A stretch of 64,000 bases of DNA from Sphingobacterium tenebrionis (GCF_037126265.1 NZ_JAYLLN010000017.1:1-64000), one strand, 5' to 3'; numbered from the stretch's first letter, positions 1 to 9,811 are shown. The notes: generated by a model not told the origin, from the sequence alone. Numbers and translations are program-made.

Positions 1-69
1 ATAAAAACCTTCACGGAAAGAGAATTTGCCGCTACCGTTTTAGGTAATCTTTCTAAAAGGATAACTTAA
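1..69 (+). CDS. C-terminal end of an unidentified protein (partial)
   Basis: Frame 1 is open from the first base to a TAA at 67-69 and encodes 22 residues ending in LGNLSKRIT. The gene would enter from outside the window and converge on the sialidase operon. It is too short to assign to a family, and an open frame of this length could arise by chance. Confidence 0.4.
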   Translation: MKTFTEREFAATVLGNLSKRIT

Positions 70-111
70 ACAATTAACCCTTTCTATTATTATACAAATC
101 TAAAGGACGGG

Positions 112-142
112 TAAAGATTGCTTCGTTCCTCGCAATGACGAG
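112..142. repeat. Solo type-A arm of the dispersed palindrome family
   Basis: The stretch reads AAGATTGCTTCGTTCCTCGC followed by AATGACGAG. It matches the right-hand arm of the full element at 59.64 kb and, in reverse complement, the left-hand arms at 10.97 and 17.58 kb. No partner arm is seen nearby, so this is a single-arm copy in the short gap before the sialidase gene. Confidence 0.8.
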
Positions 143-147
143 CCCCC

Positions 148-1305
148 TTACTTCAATTTCTCCGTTAAGAAAACAATCTCTTTATAATTATCCTTTTCAT
201 ACACAATACCCATCAGTTTCGGTTTGATCAACACAATATCCGAATACGCAGAATACGATCCTTTATACCCAGCCGGGCTTTTCGCAATCACTTTATTAAA
301 ATACCAGGTTTTTCCCTTATCCTTCGACAACCTCAACGTCAAATTATCCCTGTTATTCTGATCCGCAGCATTAATATGCGCCAAGATAAAACCCTTCCCC
401 TTCTTCCAAGAAAGCACAGCTCCCTGGTTGATCGGATCAGGCAGATTCGGATCTGGTGCTGAAGAAACCCAAGATTCACCCCCATCATGAGAAATAGAAA
501 TAATCCGTTGCTTCGGTTGGATCTGTTGATTTCTCGAACTCATATACACCTCATTATCCCCGATCTGTGCTGCCAAAGACTCATTAGATCCCTTAAAAGG
601 CACATTATCACTCAACTGAAAAGTCTTTCCGTGATCATCGGAATAAAATGCATGTGCATTCCAATCCTTTCCGGCAGGGGCAGGGTCGCCAGCACTATGA
701 TTAGCTGCCACATAGATCCTTCCTTTCTTCGGTCCGGAAACAAATTGAAAAGCATGGCCAGGCGTATTCGCATATGTTCTCCAATCTTCTGAGAAATTAT
801 AAGAAGGGTTCAACTGCGGTTGCTTCGGACGATGCGTCTGCGTGGTAATATTTACCGGTTCCGACCAGGTCTTCGCACCATCCACCGAAGTAATGTACCA
901 TACCTCACGAAGTCCTTTTCCTTTTCTCACCTCGCCCTCATGGTTATTACCAGTATTATAGAACAAAAATATTCTTCCTTTAGGATATTGCGGATCCGTT
1001 AGGTCCACTACTGGCGCCATATTACCCGCCTGCAACTTATCATAATCAGCAGCAATCGCCAATTTCCCCCAAGTTTTCCCATTGTCCTCACTGATCTTAT
1101 ACACAATATCCACATTTCCATAATCTCCAGCATGGTCAACTCGTCCTTCCGCAAAGGCTATCAGGTCACCGTTTTTGTTTTTGATCAAAGCCGGGATGCG
1201 GTAACTGGCATAGCCATCTTCTCCAGAACGGAAAACAACGGTTTCCTGGGCCTGTGTGCCCGAAATAAAGCAAGCAGCAAGTAAGGATAAAAGTAATTTT
1301 TTCAT
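148..1305 (-). CDS. nanH: Exo-alpha-sialidase (BNR/Asp-box, GH33 type)
   Basis: Secreted sialidase expected to release terminal sialic acid from glycoconjugates. Residues 1-20 form a signal peptide ending AQA-like (GTQAQ). The YRIP motif lies at 35-38 with the substrate-binding Arg36, and five Asp boxes (SxDxGxTW type) begin near residues 72, 140, 222, 272 and 327, the hallmark of the six-bladed sialidase propeller. A Tyr in the SYSAYSD segment (351-354) is the likely nucleophile. At 385 aa it is a single catalytic domain without an added carbohydrate-binding module. It is the last gene of a seven-gene minus-strand operon, 19 bp after the hexosaminidase gene, so its product feeds the pathway encoded upstream. 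Substrate linkage preference cannot be read from the sequence. Confidence 0.93.
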   Translation of the reverse strand: MKKLLLSLLAACFISGTQAQETVVFRSGEDGYASYRIPALIKNKNGDLIAFAEGRVDHAGDYGNVDIVYKISEDNGKTWGKLAIAADYDKLQAGNMAPVVDLTDPQYPKGRIFLFYNTGNNHEGEVRKGKGLREVWYITSVDGAKTWSEPVNITTQTHRPKQPQLNPSYNFSEDWRTYANTPGHAFQFVSGPKKGRIYVAANHSAGDPAPAGKDWNAHAFYSDDHGKTFQLSDNVPFKGSNESLAAQIGDNEVYMSSRNQQIQPKQRIISISHDGGESWVSSAPDPNLPDPINQGAVLSWKKGKGFILAHINAADQNNRDNLTLRLSKDKGKTWYFNKVIAKSPAGYKGSYSAYSDIVLIKPKLMGIVYEKDNYKEIVFLTEKLK

Positions 1306-1324
1306 ATATGATGTTTTTGTTGGT

Positions 1325-3265
1325 TTACGGTATCGGTGTAAAGGTATACATCCATTTCACTGGATTCTGCCAATCTTTCCCTGCAAATTTACCCACAGGA
1401 ACCTTGATTAGCACCTCATTCCAGCCTTTTTTTAATTTTATTTTTGTTGGCATCCGGAAAGAATACCCTTCATCGATCAATGGAACTTCCAAGCTACCCT
1501 TTCGGCCTGGAAAAAGCCAAGAAGGAGCAGGGATAGCCGAGCCATTTACAAAAACCCGGCTCGAAAGGTCATCCCAAGTCCCTTCCTTAGGTGTATCGCT
1601 AGCATAGGATCGGGAAAGGTTTCCAAATCCGATCCAAAAGGAACGAACTTCCTCCTTGTCACTCCATATTTTTGTCCTTGCATACCAGGTGCTGTTCGGT
1701 TTTGGATCATCAAGCGCGCCTTTGACAACATCCGCCCACCAGTGCCTTAAGATCACCGTGGCACCAACCTGTGTTTTGGCTACTTTCAAATGATCCGCAA
1801 AAGGAGCTTGCTCAATATCAAAACGCTTTTGAAGATCGCCTCCATTGTCAAAAGGACCAATCAGTTCCCATTTTAGCTTCGTCTGCTGCACATAGGGAAA
1901 AGGCATCCCTTCAAAAAATCGTTCCTTATGCTGCAATAATCTCGTCTCAAATTCCGAAAACGCCTCGAACGATGCCGTTCCTTCCTGCGGTAAATTAGCC
2001 TTCCATTCCGTTTCTCCATTGCCCCGCCAAGCCCTTTCTGCAAAGGTTAACAATCCTGGGTAGATAGCACTCTGTAGGAACATATCTTCCGGATGGGCTA
2101 CCGCCCGATCTGGCCAGGAACATAATATAGCACCTTTCAACTGTTCACTTTCCTGCTTTTGCTCGGCAAACTGCCGGAAGAAAAGGGTGGTTACAGTTTC
2201 CAAGGGGTCCATATGGTTGATGTAGAGGTGCTTGGAATCGATGAACTCAAACTGGCTAGCCTGATCGATGGCTTTAGGACCACCCATCCACAACTGCCGA
2301 ACAGTTCTTGCCTGCAGGTTACTTCCAGGATCCCAACCATAGGTTTTAAATCCCAAATCTTCCACAAATCGCGTGATTTCAGGCATGAAATTCTTATTGC
2401 TGATTTTGACCTCATCGCCCCCAATGTGCAGATGCGTTAAGGAAGGATAGGTTTCCTTAAACTCCTTTAATAGGGATTTGATATAGTACATCCCCGAATC
2501 CGACTGCATATTATGCCCAAAGTACCTTTCGAAGGCAGCACTATGGCCTGGCATATCGATTTCGGGCAAGAAAAGAATATGCCTTTTTTTACAATAATCG
2601 ATCAGTTCCTTAAATTCCTTTTCGGTATAATACTTTCCAGGCCAACGGGTCATATTTTTGCTGGCCGTTAAGCCCGGATATTTTTTGCTCTCCAATCGCC
2701 AAGCGATGTCCTCCGTGAAATGAAAATGCAGCACATTCAATTTATACTTCGCCATCACATCGATCTGCTCCTTGAGCATAGCCATGGGCTGATAATTTCG
2801 GCCTACATCCAGTAAAAATCCCCGAAAGGAAAAAGCGGGAATATCCCTTATTTTGACATAAGGGAGCTTTTTGTTCTCCAGTAACAATTGCTCCAATGTT
2901 TTAAGGGCATAGAATAAGCCAGTCTCCTGCTCAGCTCCAATCGTAATCCCCTTCGCATTGATCTCTAAATTATAACCTTCGTTTCCTAATTCGGTCTTGG
3001 TCAATAATTGTAAAGTAAAAAGAGGCTTTCTTCTCCCTTCTTCAAAATCCTTTATATTATTCTGTTCAAAAAACTGTTTAACAAGGCCCATCTCATTCTT
3101 GAAAAAAAGATAATTTGGAATAAAAATCCCTTTATCCAAATTCAGTGTACCTTTCTTCCAGCTCAGCTCTTGAGGAAGGGGGATGAGTGCCTGTTGGGCA
3201 AATAAGCTCGTAGGAATACGCAGCAACAAGACCAATAAAAGAAAATAAGTAAATTTTAGTTTCAT
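1325..3265 (-). CDS. Beta-N-acetylhexosaminidase, GH20
   Basis: Exported GH20 enzyme expected to remove terminal beta-GlcNAc/GalNAc from glycans, probably after sialidase trimming. A signal peptide covers about residues 1-24. A GH20b-like N-terminal domain (about 25-140) precedes the catalytic barrel, which starts at FSFRGFLLDVGR near 146. The catalytic Asp-Glu pair is in HIGGDE (D284-E285), and HxGxD-like FLPEIDMPGHS lies at 232-242. A C-terminal beta-rich region (about 460-646) resembles the accessory domains seen in many Bacteroidota GH20 proteins. The gene sits 11 bp after the AGE epimerase gene and 19 bp before the sialidase. GH20 enzymes are common partners of sialidases in host-glycan operons of this phylum. 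Exact substrate is not determinable. Confidence 0.92.
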   Translation of the reverse strand: MKLKFTYFLLLVLLLRIPTSLFAQQALIPLPQELSWKKGTLNLDKGIFIPNYLFFKNEMGLVKQFFEQNNIKDFEEGRRKPLFTLQLLTKTELGNEGYNLEINAKGITIGAEQETGLFYALKTLEQLLLENKKLPYVKIRDIPAFSFRGFLLDVGRNYQPMAMLKEQIDVMAKYKLNVLHFHFTEDIAWRLESKKYPGLTASKNMTRWPGKYYTEKEFKELIDYCKKRHILFLPEIDMPGHSAAFERYFGHNMQSDSGMYYIKSLLKEFKETYPSLTHLHIGGDEVKISNKNFMPEITRFVEDLGFKTYGWDPGSNLQARTVRQLWMGGPKAIDQASQFEFIDSKHLYINHMDPLETVTTLFFRQFAEQKQESEQLKGAILCSWPDRAVAHPEDMFLQSAIYPGLLTFAERAWRGNGETEWKANLPQEGTASFEAFSEFETRLLQHKERFFEGMPFPYVQQTKLKWELIGPFDNGGDLQKRFDIEQAPFADHLKVAKTQVGATVILRHWWADVVKGALDDPKPNSTWYARTKIWSDKEEVRSFWIGFGNLSRSYASDTPKEGTWDDLSSRVFVNGSAIPAPSWLFPGRKGSLEVPLIDEGYSFRMPTKIKLKKGWNEVLIKVPVGKFAGKDWQNPVKWMYTFTPIP

Positions 3266-3276
3266 TATTCCAACGA

Positions 3277-4473
3277 TTAAGAGTTTATGGATTTATCGGC
3301 CAAGAATTGCTGTATGATCTGAGAACAATACCATTCTTGCCTTGGTAGATGGAATGGTCCTTTGAACAGATTCCCTTTGGCAGTTTGGGCGATCCGGCCA
3401 TCCCGATGCAGGTAACCAAACCATTCGCCATTTTCCTTATCATGAAAATAGGCATAGGCATAGTCATGGATCTGTTTATGCATTTCGGCATATTTCTTTT
3501 CATTGGTCATCAGAAAGGCCAGAAGGCAAGCGATGATCGCCTCGTTCTGAGGCCACCAGAATTTCATGTCCTGCCAATATTCCTGAACTGGTTTATCATA
3601 AACATCCCGGTAATACAATATTCCGCCATGTTCTTTATCCCAACCTCTTTCCCACATATAATCCAACATTCTACAACCTAAATCGATCATCGCTGGATCG
3701 TTATTTCTATATCGGGCTTCGTGCAGGATAAACCAGGCCCCTTCAATCGCATGTCCCGGATTCAAGGTCCTACCATCGATGTGGTCAATGATACTTCCAT
3801 CCGGTGCCACTTGTTCCATCACACAACGGATATCATCCTTCACAAAATTGCTTTCGATTTCTTTTATCCAATTGGCAATTGCCACATCACAACGGGGATC
3901 TCCGATGCTTTCCCGCAATTGTTGTGCGGTGTTGATCATGATCATCGGTATGCCAATACCCTTGGATGGTCTCGTATCCTCAAACTTCGGATCCATTTTA
4001 AGGCTTCCATCTGCATATTGCATACAAGTACCAAAGATTTTCCGCGCCAATTCCGCAGCCTCTTCATCGCCCGATGCTTTCGCATAAGCAGCGAAGGCGA
4101 TCACCGCAAAGGTCTCCGAGAAAAAATAGCGACGCATCCGGATCGGGTTGCCAGCTCTATCCACGTGGAAATACATTTTTCCTTCCGCGTTGAAACATTT
4201 TTCCTTCAGGAAGGCGTATCCCAGTTGGGCACCTTTCAACCACTCTTCTTTCTGCTCCACTGTATTGTACAGGGTTGCCAATAGCCAGCATGCCCGGCCT
4301 TGAATCCATACCGCCTTATCTGTATCGATCAAACTGCCATCCGCATCACGCATCAGCAGGTATCCTCCAAATTCCTCATCAAAAGACCTTGGAAACCAAA
4401 AAGGGACCGTATCGTTCAACAATTGGTTCTTATAAAAATCGGCAAGTTCGGCAAGTTCCTGGGTCGTATACAT
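3277..4473 (-). CDS. nanE: N-acylglucosamine 2-epimerase (AGE family)
   Basis: Cytoplasmic alpha/alpha-barrel epimerase interconverting N-acetylmannosamine and N-acetylglucosamine, the step after sialic acid cleavage. At 398 aa it has normal AGE length. Family features visible are Arg60 in WIQGR, the conserved GHAIEGAW segment with His241, and FHLPRQEWYC near the C-terminus with His375. No signal peptide is present, which fits a cytoplasmic role. The renin-binding-protein-like AGE enzyme replaces the unrelated proteobacterial NanE (ManNAc-6-P epimerase), as known for Bacteroides and Tannerella; the use of the symbol nanE follows that literature. It lies 4 bp after the esterase gene in the operon. 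A cellobiose-2-epimerase role is possible for the family but unlikely in this context. Confidence 0.9.
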   Translation of the reverse strand: MYTTQELAELADFYKNQLLNDTVPFWFPRSFDEEFGGYLLMRDADGSLIDTDKAVWIQGRACWLLATLYNTVEQKEEWLKGAQLGYAFLKEKCFNAEGKMYFHVDRAGNPIRMRRYFFSETFAVIAFAAYAKASGDEEAAELARKIFGTCMQYADGSLKMDPKFEDTRPSKGIGIPMIMINTAQQLRESIGDPRCDVAIANWIKEIESNFVKDDIRCVMEQVAPDGSIIDHIDGRTLNPGHAIEGAWFILHEARYRNNDPAMIDLGCRMLDYMWERGWDKEHGGILYYRDVYDKPVQEYWQDMKFWWPQNEAIIACLLAFLMTNEKKYAEMHKQIHDYAYAYFHDKENGEWFGYLHRDGRIAQTAKGNLFKGPFHLPRQEWYCSQIIQQFLADKSINS

Positions 4474-4477
4474 GGTG

Positions 4478-6544
4478 TTATTTTATAGCTATAGAAAAGG
4501 TCGATGCGGGAGTACCCATCTCATTCTGCAGATTTGCCCTGGTAAAAGGCTCATAGGCATATAGTATTCGGGTCGGTTTCTCCGCGGTGGTTATGATAAT
4601 GTTGTTTTTTTCGATTTGAACGGCTTCAAGATCCACTATTTTTCCATAGATATCCATGATCTGGAAGCCTTTTAAGGGCTGATTTCCTTTCGTGGAAAGG
4701 CTTTTGCAGTTATTGAATTTAAGCACATACCGGTTGCTTCCTTTTAGCTCATAGCTTACGGCATAAGGAGCATCAGCGTTTATTGGCTTCTTGAATTCAT
4801 GTTGTTGGACCAGGGCCGATAGCCTCAAACCCACTGGAACCTTATCCCTTGGATGTACATCCGTCGAGTCGCCAAGATCCGAGGAAACGGCCATATGTAC
4901 GTTTGGCAGCTTTTGGCTTAATAGGAGTTGACTCTCCCGAAATCTTGGCCAAGATGGACGGTTCAGGCTGGAAAGCTGAACGACATAAAAGGGAACATGC
5001 TGCTGCAGTTCCTCCCGCCATGATTGAACCAATGTTCCGAAAAGATGTTCATGTAATTCCAGGTTATGGGCATTACTTTCCCCTTGATACCATAGAATAG
5101 CCTTAAACTGTACATCCTTCCATAAAGCCATACCAGCCTCATAATTGTAGGCAGGTTCATACGGGTGTCTTTGGTTTTTGAGCGTGGAGTTCTTTAAGTT
5201 TACGGATGCTCTCTCCCGACAAAAATCCTGGATGAAATCAGCAGTTTTCCAAGAATGTATATAAGAGGCTAACAGGTCATCATCCTCCAGAGCTTTCCTC
5301 GGAATCCAGGATTCCGTATTCGATCCACCCACAGCCAATTCAATTATCCCTACTGGTACCCCTGATTTCAATTGTATATCCTGGGCAAAAGAAAGGGCGA
5401 CGGCCGAGAAATCAGCGGCATGTTCTTTTGTCGGCTTTTCCCATGTACCATTAAAGTAGGCTAAGTCGTTTACTTGTTGCAGGATTTCCGCAGTCCAAGC
5501 CTGGTTATTGGTCTCTGCAATCGCTTTATGCTTGAATAACCTGATGTTAGGATTGTTGCTGGTCTTTTCGATCCACTCTTTCGATTGCAGGGCATGTTTT
5601 AAAGGAAAGGCCATGTTGGATTGGCCCGAAGCTAAATATACATCCCCAAACAATATATCTTCTAAAGTTAGGTTTTCCCCTTGTGCATGAATGACGATAT
5701 CCGTTGGGCCTGAGGTTGGAGTGGGCGGAAGATCTACTTTCCAATTTCCCAAATAATCTGCTTGTGTTTGGTAGGTTCTACCTTTAAGTTGCACACTGAT
5801 TTCCGAGAAAGCATTCGATTTTCCTTTTAACACATTCTTCCTATCTCGTTGCAACACCATATGGGAACCAAAAGGATGCTCCACCGAAAGTTCTTGTTCC
5901 TTCGGAACCAAATGTCCATGCACTTGTTTGGCGATCATTGCTGCACCTGCTTCCGAGGGATGGAGGAAATCGTTGAACAGATCGATCCGACTGGCAAGGG
6001 ATTGATGATTATCGATCAATGGGATATCATGCTGCTTGGCAATAGCTACGATCTCTTTTTGAATCTGATCATACCAATCCCGAGTCCCCGATAAAAAACG
6101 AGGATGACCACTGAAAATCGGCGTCATCTTACAGATATAGAATTCCACGGCGGGATTGTTCTGCCAGAAAAGTGATAATAGTTGATGATAATCTTTTCTG
6201 AATTCCATCTGATAATTAGGCCAATTCCGCGGATCGGTATCATTTAATCCAAGCGCGATAACCACGATATCAGGCTGGAACTCCAACGCTGCTTTTAATT
6301 CTTCAGATTTTAAATAGGGGTTATGCCCATGCTGGAGCAATGTAGCCCCATTTCTCCCAAAATTTTCAACGATATAATCTTCACCCAATAAGGACTGAAG
6401 TTGGTCTGGATAGGATTTTCCCTTGGCCAATCCATAGCCTTTGGTAACCGAATCACCGATACAGGCCACCTTCTTTTTTTGTTGGGCAAGAAGGAGTTGA
6501 ATGGAAAAGAGGAATATAAGAATGGAACTAAGATACGGCTTCAT
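4478..6544 (-). CDS. Two-domain sialate O-acetylesterase
   Basis: Exported esterase expected to strip O-acetyl groups from sialic acids so that sialidase and lyase can act. After a signal peptide (1-20) comes an SGNH hydrolase domain (about 25-213) with GDSV (nucleophile Ser32), GRNGAT, GLNDTD and D192-H195 (DFLHPSE). A second, sialate-O-acetylesterase (SASA) domain follows (about 220-640) with GQSN (Ser309), GGSNTESW, YQGES (487-490) and DVHP (562-565). Both domains keep their catalytic residues. The same bimodular design is known for the Tannerella forsythia/Bacteroides enzyme (EstA/NanS). Its start overlaps the end of the MFS gene by 17 bp, indicating translational coupling. Which domain removes which acetyl group cannot be told. 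Confidence 0.92.
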   Translation of the reverse strand: MKPYLSSILIFLFSIQLLLAQQKKKVACIGDSVTKGYGLAKGKSYPDQLQSLLGEDYIVENFGRNGATLLQHGHNPYLKSEELKAALEFQPDIVVIALGLNDTDPRNWPNYQMEFRKDYHQLLSLFWQNNPAVEFYICKMTPIFSGHPRFLSGTRDWYDQIQKEIVAIAKQHDIPLIDNHQSLASRIDLFNDFLHPSEAGAAMIAKQVHGHLVPKEQELSVEHPFGSHMVLQRDRKNVLKGKSNAFSEISVQLKGRTYQTQADYLGNWKVDLPPTPTSGPTDIVIHAQGENLTLEDILFGDVYLASGQSNMAFPLKHALQSKEWIEKTSNNPNIRLFKHKAIAETNNQAWTAEILQQVNDLAYFNGTWEKPTKEHAADFSAVALSFAQDIQLKSGVPVGIIELAVGGSNTESWIPRKALEDDDLLASYIHSWKTADFIQDFCRERASVNLKNSTLKNQRHPYEPAYNYEAGMALWKDVQFKAILWYQGESNAHNLELHEHLFGTLVQSWREELQQHVPFYVVQLSSLNRPSWPRFRESQLLLSQKLPNVHMAVSSDLGDSTDVHPRDKVPVGLRLSALVQQHEFKKPINADAPYAVSYELKGSNRYVLKFNNCKSLSTKGNQPLKGFQIMDIYGKIVDLEAVQIEKNNIIITTAEKPTRILYAYEPFTRANLQNEMGTPASTFSIAIK

Positions 6545-7754
6545 GTGACTTTGGTCTTAAAACGGCTAATTGAATGATCAGCACCAAGAGCACGATACCT
6601 GCCAAAAGGGCAAAATCACTTCCCAAACGGCCTTCATCGGCAGATGCACCTAAGATCTTTGTAATGTATGCACCAGCAAAAACACCGACCATATTCATGA
6701 TCCCATAAGCGGTTGCTCTGTATTTGGAAGATACAAACTGGCAAAGGATCGGCATATTATTGGCGTCGAACATGCCAAATCCAAACCCGAACATCAAACC
6801 TGCTGCGACGATTGCATAGACATTGTCGCCAAATCCCATCAGGATCACGGCAGGGATGGTCAAGGCCAAGCCAATGGCACTGGTATAGATCCTTCCTTTA
6901 ATGTTTTTCTGTATCCAACGGTCGGATAATATTCCCCCCAGGATGACCCCAAAGAAGGAGGATAGCGCAATGGTAATGGTGGCCAATGGGCCAGCTTGTT
7001 CCATCGGGATATGCAGGTTTTCAGAGAAAAGGGTTGGCAGCCAATTCTTCGTTGCCCATCCCGGCAGACTGGGGATGGCAAAATATAATAGGATGACCCA
7101 AAACGCAATATTGGAAAATAGCACCGATAAGCCTTTCCATACAGGTACTTTTTCCTTTACTAGGGTGTTGGTTTCGCTGCGGTGCGGAGCCTCTTGAAGG
7201 AAGAAGATCAATATAAAGGAATATATAATCCCGATCAGTCCGAAGAGGATAAAGGTATAATGCCAGGAATAGGAGGCAGCGACGGTGGCACCAAATCCCC
7301 CTAAGGCCTGTCCAAAATAAAACCCGGTCATGTGTATACCTATGGCCAGTGATCTGGTCTTGTCGGAATGGTAATCGGCGATTAAAGATAAACCTGCAGG
7401 GATGTATAGGGCTTCACTAACGCCCATAATAGCCCGTAGGGCATATAATTGTTCGTAGGTATCTGCATAGCCCATAGCCATGGTTACGGCCGACCATACA
7501 AACAGACTCCCCACGATCAACCATTTTCTGTTCCATTTGTCGGCTACAATACCCGCTACCGGGCTCATAAATCCATAGATCCATAAAAAGATAGCCATGA
7601 GGTTGCCAAATACGGCGGCACTCTCCAATTCAGAAATATCCAGGGCCATCGCTGGTCGCATGGTCGATAGAATTTGCCTATCCATGTAGTTCAGAAGAGC
7701 CACAAACCATAATAATCCGACAATCACCCAAGGATATTTTCTGCTATTTTTCAT
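6528..7754 (-). CDS. MFS importer, probable sialic acid permease
   Basis: A 408-aa, 12-helix major facilitator of the anion:cation symporter type. The N-terminus shows the family-typical LLNYMDRQ segment in helix 1, and KWNRKWLIVGSL follows helix 2. It lacks a signal peptide and would sit in the inner membrane. Its place between the mutarotase (12 bp upstream) and the esterase (17-bp overlap) in an operon whose only shared theme is sialic acid makes N-acetylneuraminate the best substrate inference, equivalent to the NanT permease of Bacteroides and Tannerella. Sequence alone would also allow hexuronate or another organic anion. Confidence 0.85.
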   Translation of the reverse strand: MKNSRKYPWVIVGLLWFVALLNYMDRQILSTMRPAMALDISELESAAVFGNLMAIFLWIYGFMSPVAGIVADKWNRKWLIVGSLFVWSAVTMAMGYADTYEQLYALRAIMGVSEALYIPAGLSLIADYHSDKTRSLAIGIHMTGFYFGQALGGFGATVAASYSWHYTFILFGLIGIIYSFILIFFLQEAPHRSETNTLVKEKVPVWKGLSVLFSNIAFWVILLYFAIPSLPGWATKNWLPTLFSENLHIPMEQAGPLATITIALSSFFGVILGGILSDRWIQKNIKGRIYTSAIGLALTIPAVILMGFGDNVYAIVAAGLMFGFGFGMFDANNMPILCQFVSSKYRATAYGIMNMVGVFAGAYITKILGASADEGRLGSDFALLAGIVLLVLIIQLAVLRPKSHEAVS

Positions 7755-7766
7755 GGTAGTAAAAAA

Positions 7767-8891
7767 TTATTTTAATTGCCCCAATAAGATCTGATCTGTT
7801 CTTACGCCGGCTTTGATCTCCCCCGAAGGAATAATCAATAAATCTTGATGTAATAGGGCAGTTGTCGTTACTGTTCCTGCTGATGGTAATGCTGCTAATG
7901 TTTTCCAGGTCAAATCACTTAGGTTTAACGCCAATGCCTGGCGTTCAAAACCAGGATGGTTCACCAAGATATTGTTTTTGGCGGTAATAAGGCTATCCTT
8001 TTTAGAAGGATCGCTATTTAAGTTGATGTTGGCGATGGCCTGTTCTACCTGATGGAAAGTACGGGCATCATCTCCTGAAAACAATAGGAGATGGTTTTTA
8101 TATAATACACCGGTTCCTGCAGCCATCGGCTTTGCTAATCTACTGATTGCTTTTATTTCCTTGCTGCCTATATTCACTTCAAGGACCTGATCGTAGATAT
8201 CGCTCTTGGCATTCACATTCTTCTTTCTACCCCCAACGATATATATCTTTTCTTTTCCGTCGGCCAACACTACAGCATTGGAAATCGGGTAGGGCAGGGT
8301 CAGGAATTCTTGCCAGCCCTTATTATCTTGATCGATTTGATAGCAATATATCTTATTGGAAACCAATTCGGCATTTTCCCCACCAACGAAATAAAGTTTG
8401 TCCGAAAGATGCACAAGCCCAGCGTTGGTCAACGCTAAGGGCAACTCGGATAGTTCTTCCGTTTTCAGCTCCTTATTTTCCGAGATCGAATAGGCTTGGA
8501 AGTTCTTGATAGCTCCAGTAGAGTCTTCTCCACCAGCTCTATAAAGCTTATCATCCATAACCACATTGGCCGCGTAGGCAATTTCCCTATCCAAAGCAAT
8601 TTCTTCTTTGAACTGCAATTCCTTTCCTACGATATCATAGAGGTAAATGGAGTTGTGATAATTCTTTTTACCACCCTCCCAAGGCATTCCGTCAGGAAAA
8701 TTTGCGCCTCCAGCAATAAGTAACTTATCCTGTAGTATGCCGGTAACAGGACCTGCAAGACCCAGATGCGCCTTTTCTTCCTGCATAGGCAGGTTTGCCG
8801 AAGGTAGCCATTGTACTGCTAAGGATGTGTTTTTCGGTTCACATCCCGTTAATAGTATGGTCATGATCATAAACCCGATGTTTCGCATCAA
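7767..8891 (-). CDS. nanM: Kelch-repeat N-acetylneuraminate epimerase (mutarotase), lipoprotein
   Basis: A 374-aa kelch-type beta-propeller expected to convert alpha-Neu5Ac released by sialidase to the beta anomer. Kelch signatures recur through the protein (LLIAGGANFPD, LYRAGGEDS, LYFVGGENAE, IYIVGGRKK, LLLFSGDDAR, LIIPSGEIK), six in all. The N-terminus has a hydrophobic stretch ending in LLTGC, a lipobox, so the protein is probably anchored in a membrane, whereas the E. coli NanM is a soluble periplasmic protein. It overlaps the lyase gene by 4 bp (ATGA), which fixes its start and its operon membership. Alternative: another kelch-domain protein, but context makes NanM likely. Confidence 0.88.
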   Translation of the reverse strand: MMRNIGFMIMTILLTGCEPKNTSLAVQWLPSANLPMQEEKAHLGLAGPVTGILQDKLLIAGGANFPDGMPWEGGKKNYHNSIYLYDIVGKELQFKEEIALDREIAYAANVVMDDKLYRAGGEDSTGAIKNFQAYSISENKELKTEELSELPLALTNAGLVHLSDKLYFVGGENAELVSNKIYCYQIDQDNKGWQEFLTLPYPISNAVVLADGKEKIYIVGGRKKNVNAKSDIYDQVLEVNIGSKEIKAISRLAKPMAAGTGVLYKNHLLLFSGDDARTFHQVEQAIANINLNSDPSKKDSLITAKNNILVNHPGFERQALALNLSDLTWKTLAALPSAGTVTTTALLHQDLLIIPSGEIKAGVRTDQILLGQLK

Positions 8892-9811
8892 CGAATTGAT
8901 TTAAAATGTTCAAAACCGAGGTCAGCCACATCTGCTTGGAATAAGGCAAACTGCTCCTCTGTCATATTGGCAATAGGTAAGCGGAATGTTCCACAATCCA
9001 AACCTATTAATTTCATATAGGCCTTTCCGGTTGCAATACCTCCATATTTGCCCAATAACCGGATCATATCGATCGATTTTTGCTGAAGGGCATTGGCGTT
9101 CTGGAAATCAGAATTTTCATAGGCTTCCATAAGGTCCAAGTAAAGCGGGGCGGCGTAATTATACGTACTGCCCACTGCACCTTTAGATCCAAGGATTAGG
9201 GAAGATAACATGTTTTCATCTCTTCCCCATAACATATCATATTTTCTGTTCTTAAAATTTAAACAGGAAAGGAAATCCATAAAATCTTCATGGGTATATT
9301 TTATGCCTTTAAAGGTTGGAATCTGTTCATCGATTTCTTGCAAAAGGTCGATCATGTTGAAGGTTCCACCCGTCAAAACCGGGATATGGTAATAGTAGAA
9401 TGCAGTCTTTGGCGCAGCAGAAGCAATTTCCTGGCAGCATTTGGCCAATTGTTTTACGTTGGCCGGTTTGAAATAATAGGGGGAGGTAAAGGAAATGGCA
9501 TCTGCACCTTCCTGTTCCGCTATTCTTGCCAATTCTTGGCATTCTTTCACATTTGTTCCTCCAAGAAACATCATCAACGCAAAATCATCATCGCTTTTGG
9601 TTAGGGCAGTCCATGCTTTTAAGGTGGCTACTTTTTCCTGGAAGGTTAGGGATACACCCTCACCCGTAGATCCGCAGATGAATGCTCCTTTAATCTGGTT
9701 CTTTTTTAAAGAATCATAGTAAGAAGGGATGAGTTCTAGGTTCAATTCGCCTTGTTCGTCGAATGGGGTAAAAGGGGCAGCAATTAATCCTTCAATTTTT
9801 TTATTAAGCAT
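8888..9811 (-). CDS. nanA: N-acetylneuraminate lyase
   Basis: Cytoplasmic class I aldolase that splits N-acetylneuraminate into N-acetylmannosamine and pyruvate. At 307 aa it has the length of the DHDPS/NAL family. GSTGE at 48-51 is the pyruvate-binding loop, Tyr141 (YHIP) the catalytic tyrosine, and Lys171 (GIKYT) the Schiff-base lysine. It is the first gene of the seven-gene operon, so it lies next to the control region shared with the divergent regulator. Dihydrodipicolinate synthase is the main alternative but is ruled out in practice by the sialic acid context. Confidence 0.93.
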   Translation of the reverse strand: MLNKKIEGLIAAPFTPFDEQGELNLELIPSYYDSLKKNQIKGAFICGSTGEGVSLTFQEKVATLKAWTALTKSDDDFALMMFLGGTNVKECQELARIAEQEGADAISFTSPYYFKPANVKQLAKCCQEIASAAPKTAFYYYHIPVLTGGTFNMIDLLQEIDEQIPTFKGIKYTHEDFMDFLSCLNFKNRKYDMLWGRDENMLSSLILGSKGAVGSTYNYAAPLYLDLMEAYENSDFQNANALQQKSIDMIRLLGKYGGIATGKAYMKLIGLDCGTFRLPIANMTEEQFALFQADVADLGFEHFKSIR

